NCBI GenBank assembly: GCA_014730295.1
Contig: WJIN01000177.1
Span: forward strand, 1 to 7,185
From: Promethearchaeota archaeon
GTDB lineage: Archaea > Asgardarchaeota > Lokiarchaeia > Sigynarchaeales > SOKP01
DNA length: 7,185 nt
Direction of reading: 5' to 3'
In this document: positions 1 through 5,547 of the stretch, piece by piece
Position numbering within the stretch: position 1 is the first letter of the stretch
Layout: every line of letters begins with the position of its first letter
Made by a program: the position numbers and the translations under genes
Notes under the pieces: generated by a model
Database searches by the model: none
Seen by the model: the letters and a program-made list of their open reading frames with translations, nothing else
Told to the model about the DNA's origin: nothing

Positions 1-785
1 AAATTCTTTAATTCAAAATAATCACAATGTTCGCTATAATTAATATATCTATCTGAAGGAAATTTGTCCTGAAATGATTTCATAAACTCTTTTCCTGAAA
101 GTAAAACCATTTTAGCGCCGTTTAATATTAGGTTTTTATAGGGTTCTTGAAACATGGAATGATTTGGAATAATCAGTACATAATCGTTCTCTTTCTTTAG
201 TTGAGTTTTATTGTAATTTCCATATGGTTCCCATGTGTGAAATTTTTTCCCGTTTGATTGTAAAACGTTAGTTAATTTCGCAATGCTTCTGTCCAAAAAA
301 GCTTTAATGTCAAAATTTTCTAAATCCAGCATATTTAGAAGGTATTGACTTTTTCCAAAAGCATATTCAAGTAAAATAACTGGATTAACCCTTGAAAGCT
401 GCGAGGAAACATACCCATTTACAATTTGCTGAATTTCATGAAAGGAGGGAAATCTGAATCGAGGGTTCCCAAACATACATTCGATTATTAACCTGTCGCA
501 TTTTTTAAGTTTTAATCCTTTTACGATATTCCCGTTAGGAAATTTATAGTTCTCTGTTATAAAATCGCTTGTATAGAGGATCTTTTCGCTCCCTTTAAGT
601 AATAGATTTATAGGTCCATAGATGTGATCATTTTCTATGAGTCTCAGCTTAACACCTTTAAAAACCTCTCATTTTTTTTCTTTAGATTCTCTCCCAACAC
701 CCACTTCGATTCAGAAAAAAGAACTTGCCTCTTTTTCTTACCTCTGCCATCTTTTTAGCTCCAGATTAAAGCTTGCATTTTAGCT
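1..785 (-). pseudogene. Decayed paralogue of the neighbouring MBL-fold nuclease; 3' end outside window
   Basis: Read on the minus strand, positions 665 down to 3 give 221 open codons that align without gaps to residues of about 140-360 of the intact MBL nuclease encoded at 2077-3264, roughly two thirds identical by eye. Kept motifs include the motif-3 histidine (in ENDHIYG), TSDF, IIECMFGNPRF, YAFGKSQYLLN and NYSEHCDY. Upstream the frame breaks. A one-base loss near 659-667 shifts NEVEIKG, a second shift near 720-740 separates MAEVRKR from LFSESKW, and a TAA at 766-768 stands where the intact gene has a cysteine codon. Homology fades above about 780 and no HxHxDH motif can be found. About 35 C-terminal residues would lie beyond the left edge. 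The loss of both frame and N-terminal metal ligands argues for a pseudogene. A shorter expressed fragment is possible but would lack the main metal site. Confidence 0.85.
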
Positions 786-863
786 TTCGTGCGTTTCAGC
801 CCTCTAATCCCAAGCTGTTGCTAACAACACTAATTACTTCAGCATCATTTTAAATTCCTAAGG

Positions 864-902
864 GAGATCTAATAATATAAAATCGAGTTGAAAGAAGATC
901 TC
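864..902. repeat. Short inverted repeat, GAGATCT / AGATCTC
   Basis: Perfect 7-bp arms at 864-870 and 896-902 are separated by a 25-base AT-rich spacer. With one bulge the pairing can be extended outwards through TAAG and TTA. It lies in non-coding sequence between the decayed MBL gene and the plus-strand cassette. It may be an operator or transcript hairpin, or chance in AT-rich DNA. Confidence 0.35.
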
Positions 903-1133
903 TTAATTCTGGATAATTTTTTTTTCTATTAGTTTAATTCATTATGATATAATCCTTTCTACTCCTCTTTTCTATCACAGAAAATAATAAAATATAACTT
1001 TTAGAATGAATTTACATATTTTTCATTTAACTTTTATCTCGATATCATCTCTATATTGTATAAGGTTTGTTATTATATTTTCATAATAAGTAAAAAAAAT
1101 AAATATTTAAAGAGATTTAATTATAAGTAGAAC

Positions 1134-1148
1134 ATATTTAATTTAAAC
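1134..1148 (+). promoter_or_regulatory. Candidate TATA element for the antitoxin-toxin pair
   Basis: ATATTTAATTTAAAC lies about 25 bases before the ATG at 1165, the spacing expected for an archaeal TATA box of a nearly leaderless transcript. This agrees with the absence of any Shine-Dalgarno-like sequence before that ATG. Two other TATA-like stretches lie slightly upstream (about 1101-1112 and 1114-1126), and the whole area is AT-rich, so the exact box is uncertain. Confidence 0.3.
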
Positions 1149-1164
1149 GATTAAACTTCCAAAG

Positions 1165-1404
1165 ATGAGTGTATCGATAGAAAAAGAAACAGCAAAAGAA
1201 TTAGTCACTTTTAAACTCCAACATCTTCGAGAAGAAATTCAATCTATTCTTAATAAATGGGAGGAGGATAATACGGATGACTTTATTTCAAAGGCAAAAA
1301 GCGGTACCCTTGAAAATGCGGAAATGGACGCAATATTAATGCGTCAACTTTTAGCAGATTATAAACGATTAAAAGATCTTTTAGAATCAATCACATCCAA
1401 TTAA
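1165..1404 (+). CDS. Small helical protein, probable antitoxin of a TumE-like pair
   Basis: This is a 79-residue, charged, probably all-helical protein with no signal peptide, membrane segment or evident helix-turn-helix. Residues 9-32 (AKELVTFKLQHLREE onward to KWEED) look like one long amphipathic helix. Residues 46-76 contain an NAEMDAI segment and an RQLLADYKRLKDLL helix. Small proteins of this shape occur directly upstream of TumE/DUF6516-like genes, as far as I recall. The antitoxin role is inferred from that position and from the three-base gap to the next gene. ATG 1165 has no ribosome binding site and is probably translated from a short-leader or leaderless transcript. It could instead be a co-expressed partner of unknown role. 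Confidence 0.72.
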   Translation: MSVSIEKETAKELVTFKLQHLREEIQSILNKWEEDNTDDFISKAKSGTLENAEMDAILMRQLLADYKRLKDLLESITSN

Positions 1405-1407
1405 TAG

Positions 1408-1773
1408 ATGATTCCTTATATTTCATTTCTACAGAAAGCTAGAATATTAATCGTTGATTTATTAAGAGATGAGATTAAAAGTGATGAATTAAGTGAATAC
1501 CTCTCACAACTTAAAGTTGTGTTGAAATCCGGAATTATAGTTTATATAAGATATAACGAATATGGTGAGTATGGATACCAAATAAAACATTCTCCAGAAA
1601 AGAATAACTTCTCAAGATTTGATAATTTTGATGATAGATGGGATGTTTCTACGCAACCACATCATTTCCATAAAGGGAATGCAGAAGTAATTGCCAGCCC
1701 TATGTCAGGAGATCCCCATCACGATATCCCCCTTCTTGTGAAATTTATCAAGGAAGGTATAATAAATAGATAA
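1408..1773 (+). CDS. TumE/DUF6516-like protein, probable toxin
   Basis: This 121-residue protein matches what I know of the TumE (DUF6516) toxin family. It has a helical N-terminus (residues 5-40), a short beta segment (IIVYIRYN, 43-50), an RFDN motif at 70-73 standing for the family's R-[FY]-D-N, and a histidine cluster PHHFHKG at 84-90 matching the family's PHHxH. A DPHHDIP segment follows at 102-108, then a C-terminal helix. The start codon lies three bases after the stop of the upstream small gene and has no Shine-Dalgarno sequence, so translation is probably coupled to it. TumE-type proteins are the toxin halves of toxin-antitoxin pairs. The cellular target cannot be read from the sequence. 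The pair lies between an intact and a decayed MBL nuclease gene and points opposite to both, which suggests an independent cassette. Confidence 0.75.
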   Translation: MIPYISFLQKARILIVDLLRDEIKSDELSEYLSQLKVVLKSGIIVYIRYNEYGEYGYQIKHSPEKNNFSRFDNFDDRWDVSTQPHHFHKGNAEVIASPMSGDPHHDIPLLVKFIKEGIINR

Positions 1774-2076
1774 TGAGCATTTATGGTAATTTTCTACTTT
1801 AATAATACCTTTCATCTTCCTTCTACAAATAATTATTCTTTAGATTAGAATTTTGATATAATTACTATAAAATATAAGTATTGTTATGATAATCATAGAT
1901 GGTTTTAGTTAATTAATCAAACACGGAGAGAGGTTTTTATAAATATAAATTCTCTATGATAGAAAACTTTCTTTAGATTTGATTTGTACGATTTTTTACC
2001 TTTTTAATCTTATTTGGCACTTCATTCACCACCTAATAGTAGGAAATGCACCTATACAAGGCTTTCAACCGTACTA
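1774..2076. other. Convergent intergenic region between the toxin gene and the MBL gene
   Basis: About 300 bases between two converging genes, with no ORF of note and no CRISPR-like repeat series. It holds a clear TATA-like element with no obvious gene behind it (1934-1949). T-rich runs at about 1989-2007 could end plus-strand transcripts. Two small CCT-to-AGG pairings at 2032-2043 and about 2050-2060 lie just past the MBL stop codon on the minus strand. None is long enough to call a terminator. Confidence 0.45.
1934..1949 (+). promoter_or_regulatory. Orphan archaeal-type TATA element
   Basis: TTTTTATAAATATAAA is among the best TATA-box-like strings in the window. It is preceded by a purine-rich GGAGAGAGG stretch and flanked by AGAGA and TCTCT arms (around 1927-1931 and 1951-1955). 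No reading frame of useful length starts downstream on the plus strand. If active, it would give a short transcript ending in the T-rich run near 1989-2007, or one antisense to the 3' end of the MBL gene. Confidence 0.3.
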
Positions 2077-3264
2077 TTATAATTTTATAGTAATATCTTC
2101 ATGATATTTATGTAAGCTATAAAAAAAATTATAAATTTCACCATGCTCAAGATAAATTTCTTTTGGATTTATTCTATCGATAAAGCATAATAAATCATTA
2201 TAATCACAATGGTCGCTATATGCGATGTATTTATCTGAAGGAAATTTGTCCCGGAAAGATTCTATAAATACCTTACCTGAAAATGAAGCTACTTTCGCCC
2301 CATGAGATATGAGTGTTTTATAAGGTTCTCGGAACATAGAGTAATTTGGAATTATCAACACATAATTCCCATCTTTCTTCAGTTGAGTTTTATTGTAATT
2401 GCTGTAGGGCTCCCACCCGTTAAATTTAATCTCATTTGATTCTAAAATTTTTGTTAATTTTGCGATATTTCTGTCTAATAATACTTTTGTATCAAGTTTT
2501 TCTAAGTCCAGCATATTCAAAAGATATTGGCTTTTTCCGAAAGCATATCCAAGGAGAATAACGGGGTTTCCTTTCGACAATTCTGATGAGATATAATTAT
2601 TTACATCCGTCTGAATTTTAGAAAAGGATGGAAATTTGAAACGTGGATTTCCGAATGTGCATTCCGTTATTAATCTATTACATTCTACAACCTCCAATCC
2701 TTTCAGTATAGTATCATTTGAAAAAGTACGAGTTTCGGTAATAAAATCACTGGTATAAAGAATCTTCTCACTCCCTTCAAGTAATAGACTATTTGAGCCG
2801 TATGTGTGACCATTTTCGGTTAATTTAAGTCTTACACCCTTAATTTCTACTTCATTCCTTTTGTCTAATTTTTTTCCTAATAACCACATCGATTCAGGAA
2901 ATGTGAAATGATTTCTAGTTCTCTCTTCGGCAATATCCTTTGTAATTTTCGAACAGAGAAACCATTTTCTAATGTCCTCATTGTCCAATCCCTCTCTAAT
3001 CTTTTTATTGAATATAGGAATATGGTCCATATGAGCATGTGAAACATAAATTATATCTGCGTGGGGGTTCCAATGATCAACTGCAACAATAACATCGTCT
3101 AGTTTAATGAATTTTCCATATTTGGGATGAGAATCGATAATCACACTTTTTTGGCTCTTCCTTAGTAGGGAAAAATTTAGGATCTTTTTTCTCTCTTGAT
3201 ATACTAAATTTTTCAAACCTATTAAGGGGGCTTCTTCTTCTAAATTTTCAACTGATTTATTCAT
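2077..3264 (-). CDS. MBL-fold nuclease of the SNM1/beta-CASP type, linked to the cas genes
   Basis: This 395-residue protein carries the full motif set of nucleic-acid-cutting metallo-beta-lactamases. It has SHAHMDH at 75-81 (HxHxDH; ligands H76, H78, D80, H81), motif-3 NGHTYGS (H153), motif-4 TSDF (D173), ECTFGNPRFKFP (E201), GYAFGKSQ at 239-246, motif-B YSDHCDY (H352) and motif-C-like LEHGE (H374). The ECTFG-x-P-x-F-x-FP pattern and the YAFGKSQ segment recall SNM1/Artemis-like and ligase-associated exonucleases. HGE at motif C also occurs in RNA-processing beta-CASP enzymes, so DNA versus RNA cannot be settled. The expected role is metal-dependent exo- or endonuclease action in the cytoplasm. 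It lies 68 bases downstream of cas4 on the same strand, and AAGAGG at 3279-3284 is a rather distant ribosome binding site. It is not a standard Cas protein; a part in prespacer trimming is an inference. A decayed paralogue lies at 1-785. Confidence 0.88.
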   Translation of the reverse strand: MNKSVENLEEEAPLIGLKNLVYQERKKILNFSLLRKSQKSVIIDSHPKYGKFIKLDDVIVAVDHWNPHADIIYVSHAHMDHIPIFNKKIREGLDNEDIRKWFLCSKITKDIAEERTRNHFTFPESMWLLGKKLDKRNEVEIKGVRLKLTENGHTYGSNSLLLEGSEKILYTSDFITETRTFSNDTILKGLEVVECNRLITECTFGNPRFKFPSFSKIQTDVNNYISSELSKGNPVILLGYAFGKSQYLLNMLDLEKLDTKVLLDRNIAKLTKILESNEIKFNGWEPYSNYNKTQLKKDGNYVLIIPNYSMFREPYKTLISHGAKVASFSGKVFIESFRDKFPSDKYIAYSDHCDYNDLLCFIDRINPKEIYLEHGEIYNFFYSLHKYHEDITIKL

Positions 3265-3332
3265 TTTAAAGTTAATTTCCTCTTATTTTCTTATGGAAGA
3301 TTAAATTAAATAAAATTTCTTCTAAGCTATAT

Positions 3333-3998
3333 TCAAGCGCCAATACAATAGATTTTGCATTCACAATCCCTACATTTTCCTAAATGACTCGTTGATTCGG
3401 GCATCTTTTCTGAGATTAGCATATCTTGTATCTTCTTAACGACCTTAATCATTTCTAATTTATCCTCGATGCCAATCTGATAATCTATAGATTTTTCGTG
3501 TTTTACATAATAAACGCGCACCTTTTTAACCAAGAATTTAAAAGCTTTTTCGATTAATAGTGCTTGAGCTGCAACCTGATATTTATGAGGATTAGTAATC
3601 CCTTCAGGGGGTATGTTCCCGGACTTAAATTCTACGGGATATGCCTCATTTCCATCATATTCAAAATAATCTATTAATCCAACGAGTCCAATGTCCGGAT
3701 CCGTTAAATATACATTATAGTATTTCTGGGAGTTATCCTTTGATTTGTTCGATAACTTCTCTAATTTCTCATGCTTTTTCGTCCCATATTCCATTTTATA
3801 CGTCTGTTTCATGGGAGCCTTAAGTACATGTCTAAAAAAGGGAATTCTCTTACAATAAACATATTGTCTTACTTCTTCGGTACCAATGATAGGTTTGTCA
3901 TACAGATTGATTTTAGGATAACTTTTTCGGACATTATCCAACTCATCTCGTCCCATCTTAAATTTTCTCAATAAAGCATCTATTTCTTTTTCATTCAT
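3333..3998 (-). CDS. cas4: CRISPR-associated exonuclease Cas4
   Basis: This is a RecB-family nuclease with an iron-sulfur cluster that helps Cas1-Cas2 choose and trim prespacers at the PAM end. With the ATG at 3998 it has 221 residues. Cys49 (in YVYCKR) is the first cluster ligand. The nuclease motifs are H76 (GTKKH), D110 (GLIDYFE), E123-x-K125 (PVEFKSG) and Q141 (HKYQVAAQ). The C-terminal cluster ligands are C209, C212 and C218, in CRDCECKIYC. That segment carries an extra cysteine, C214, where many Cas4 proteins have an aromatic residue. The start is uncertain. ATG 3998 has AAGGTG about 12 bases upstream. A TTG at 4038-4040, directly after the cas2 stop codon, would add 14 lysine-rich residues (235 in total) but has no ribosome binding site. 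Cas4 usually precedes cas1; here it follows cas2. Confidence 0.93.
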   Translation of the reverse strand: MNEKEIDALLRKFKMGRDELDNVRKSYPKINLYDKPIIGTEEVRQYVYCKRIPFFRHVLKAPMKQTYKMEYGTKKHEKLEKLSNKSKDNSQKYYNVYLTDPDIGLVGLIDYFEYDGNEAYPVEFKSGNIPPEGITNPHKYQVAAQALLIEKAFKFLVKKVRVYYVKHEKSIDYQIGIEDKLEMIKVVKKIQDMLISEKMPESTSHLGKCRDCECKIYCIGA

Positions 3999-4011
3999 TT
4001 TATTTTTTTTC

Positions 4012-4017
4012 ACCTTA
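4012..4017 (-). promoter_or_regulatory. Ribosome binding site favouring the ATG start of cas4
   Basis: AAGGTG on the minus strand, with a spacing of about 13 bases to the ATG at 3998. It supports that start over the in-frame TTG at 4040, which has only the end of cas2 before it. The spacing is on the long side. Confidence 0.45.
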
Positions 4018-4040
4018 AGTTGATATCGATAATTACTCAA

Positions 4041-4334
4041 CTACATCGATAATATGTCTTCAATGATTTTATAACCATCTCCAAACTTGGATTTGACCGT
4101 AATCACCTTTGAATGACATGATTTGCAGATTGGAATAATCCGAACATCGCCTGGGACTTTTTTCATTAATTTCTTTAGTTTCAGTGCAATCTCTTCTGCC
4201 TTATTGAAGGTCAATTCACCAAAAAACACGCTATAATTCAGTCTTACCATATAGTAAGACAAAAGGATATCGGATATCTTGGTCCGAATTGGGTCAAATT
4301 CAACTGGGATATCATAAATTACAATAAATTTCAT
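4041..4334 (-). CDS. cas2: CRISPR adaptation protein Cas2
   Basis: This 97-residue protein has the normal length for Cas2, the ferredoxin-fold dimer at the centre of the Cas1-Cas2 integrase. It begins MKFIVIYDIP, with the conserved aspartate D8 at the end of the first beta strand and R17 in the first helix. It has the family's Y-S-V-F-x-G segment (residues 35-40), and an ICKSC pair (C71, C74) near the C-terminus as seen in many archaeal Cas2 proteins. AAGGAG lies 10 bases before the ATG. The gene follows cas1 by 71 bases. Its stop codon is abutted by a possible TTG start of cas4, so cas2 and cas4 are probably co-translated. Confidence 0.95.
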   Translation of the reverse strand: MKFIVIYDIPVEFDPIRTKISDILLSYYMVRLNYSVFFGELTFNKAEEIALKLKKLMKKVPGDVRIIPICKSCHSKVITVKSKFGDGYKIIEDILSM

Positions 4335-4344
4335 TTTGAAAATA

Positions 4345-4350
4345 CTCCTT
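4345..4350 (-). promoter_or_regulatory. Ribosome binding site of cas2
   Basis: AAGGAG on the minus strand, 10 bases before the cas2 ATG. It is a clear Shine-Dalgarno-like site and fixes that start. Confidence 0.65.
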
Positions 4351-4405
4351 AGTTTTTTCGAGGTTTTTGTTTTATTAATTATTCTATATAATTTTATTCA
4401 AAATA

Positions 4406-5485
4406 TTACCAATCCATAATATAAGGCTCATAAGACGAGGTAGATCCTATGAGATAATTAGCGAGTTTTCTCGCTTGGGCAACCATTTCTTTTTTATAAT
4501 TCTTTTTCATGATATTCTTCTTATTTTCATCGTAATCGCTCTCGGTAAATAACTCTTCCGACCTATCGCCACCATGGACCTCTTTTTTCAGTTCCTCATA
4601 GAAAAACGATTTCTTTTCTTGAGTCAATCGAAATCCGTGGAGAGATTTCTTAAAGTCTTCCACAGATAGCTGACCTTGCTGAATGATTCGAGCTACTAAT
4701 CTGTCAATAATAGGTTGACGGAACTCTTCAAGCAAATCTAATGCTAAGGAAGGTTTTCCCGATCTATCACTATGGAGAAAACCACCATATAATTCCAATC
4801 CTGCTGATGCGACAGCAGTAGTAACATGTCCTTGAAGTACGGTATATCCTAAAGAGAGTAAAGAATTCACTGGATCTCTCGGGGGGCGTCTCGTCCTCTG
4901 GAACGTTTTAAATTTTTTTGGAAAGGAATTTCCATATGCTTGGAAATATATCGCTGCTGACTTTCCTTCAATACCCATTAATTCTCTTCTCCTTTTATTA
5001 ATATTATCTCCTTTAGAAATCTGTTTTTTGAACTTTTCTAATACGTCACTCATCTTCTTGATATTCTTGGCTGCCATATCCAAAAATCTGGCTTTATTCG
5101 GGCTGGCACGCTTCCTGTTTTTGGCAAAATATTTTAATAATCTCCGTTTGTTCTCGATTGTAGCATATGCTATTTGTGATGCGATATGGAGCCCTCTATG
5201 GTCCTCATAGGCAAGGATTTGTTGGCGTCGGGTAAATACAGTGCCTACGTTTGCAAATGGTGTGAATATCCCATATGGCGTTCCCAGAGAGGTATAAACT
5301 ATATTAATAGCATATGAGGAGAGGGCTTTTAACGCTTGCGAGGTAATTTGAACCCCATTACCCACAATGATACTTTCAACCTCTCTTAATGGGACTTCAA
5401 CTTGATCCCTATCCGGAACTGAAACCTTCAGCATATCCTTTCGTTTACTTATTCGAGTTGCAGGTGTTTCGAGAATTAGATCCAT
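4406..5485 (-). CDS. cas1: CRISPR integrase Cas1
   Basis: Cas1 is the metal-dependent integrase that joins new spacers into the CRISPR array together with Cas2. The 359-residue product has the usual two parts: a beta-rich N-terminal domain (about 1-85) and an alpha-helical catalytic domain. The metal-binding residues are seen as E173 (LMGIEGKSAA), H238 (GGFLHSDRSGKPS) and D250 with E253/E254 (LALDLLEEFRQP). The DPVNSLLSLGYTVL helix (204-217) is typical of the family. The basic stretch TRRPPRDP before it is also common. The C-terminal YEPYIMDW ending is complete, so the gene appears intact. AGGAGG lies 7 bases before the ATG. The sequence looks like an archaeal type I or III Cas1, but the subtype cannot be settled by eye. 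Confidence 0.97.
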   Translation of the reverse strand: MDLILETPATRISKRKDMLKVSVPDRDQVEVPLREVESIIVGNGVQITSQALKALSSYAINIVYTSLGTPYGIFTPFANVGTVFTRRQQILAYEDHRGLHIASQIAYATIENKRRLLKYFAKNRKRASPNKARFLDMAAKNIKKMSDVLEKFKKQISKGDNINKRRRELMGIEGKSAAIYFQAYGNSFPKKFKTFQRTRRPPRDPVNSLLSLGYTVLQGHVTTAVASAGLELYGGFLHSDRSGKPSLALDLLEEFRQPIIDRLVARIIQQGQLSVEDFKKSLHGFRLTQEKKSFFYEELKKEVHGGDRSEELFTESDYDENKKNIMKKNYKKEMVAQARKLANYLIGSTSSYEPYIMDW

Positions 5486-5492
5486 TTTTTTT

Positions 5493-5498
5493 CCTCCT
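5493..5498 (-). promoter_or_regulatory. Strong ribosome binding site of cas1
   Basis: AGGAGG on the minus strand, 7 bases before the cas1 ATG, is the strongest Shine-Dalgarno match in the window. It indicates that cas1 is translated as an internal gene of a longer message, in contrast to the first gene of the block, which has no such site. Confidence 0.75.
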
Positions 5499-5547
5499 AT
5501 TTCGGATTTTCATCTTTTATTTTGTTTGGTTTTTAATTAATTACATA

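Larger units (their letters stand above)
786..1164. other. Non-coding AT-rich stretch
   Basis: No credible gene is seen here on either strand. The left part may hold the eroded 5' end of the decayed MBL gene: a minus-strand stretch just above 785 (GLEG, stop, NARK) weakly resembles GLDNEDIRK of the intact copy, but it is too degraded to call. One 7-bp inverted repeat lies at 864-902. The right end holds TATA-like sequence that could drive the plus-strand cassette. Confidence 0.5.

Noticed and set aside
1836..1979. Repeated 11-mer TTCTTTAGATT at 1836-1846 and 1969-1979, with a third copy near 678-688, as possible CRISPR repeat or attachment site
   Set aside because: Too short, irregularly spaced and made of common AT-rich words; no spacer-like regularity.
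2060..2100. CTTTCAACCG near 2064, resembling the end of some archaeal CRISPR repeats, next to a TACTAT/ATAGTA inverted repeat
   Set aside because: A single occurrence overlapping the MBL stop codon; no second copy at repeat spacing anywhere in the window.
2077..3264. Reading the MBL protein as the housekeeping archaeal CPSF (aCPSF1) transcription-termination nuclease
   Set aside because: It lacks room for the N-terminal KH domains of aCPSF1 (395 residues against more than 600), and its ECTFG-x-P-x-F-x-FP pattern is closer to SNM1-like or ligase-associated enzymes.
3641..3974. Two plus-strand ORFs of 60 and 67 residues (3641-3823 and 3771-3974)
   Set aside because: Both lie antisense inside cas4, overlap each other, and have no recognisable motif; cas4 has strong motif support on the other strand.
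5028..5210. Plus-strand ORF of 60 residues inside cas1
   Set aside because: It is antisense to the clearly coding catalytic part of Cas1; its hydrophobic look comes from the reverse complement of lysine-rich codons.
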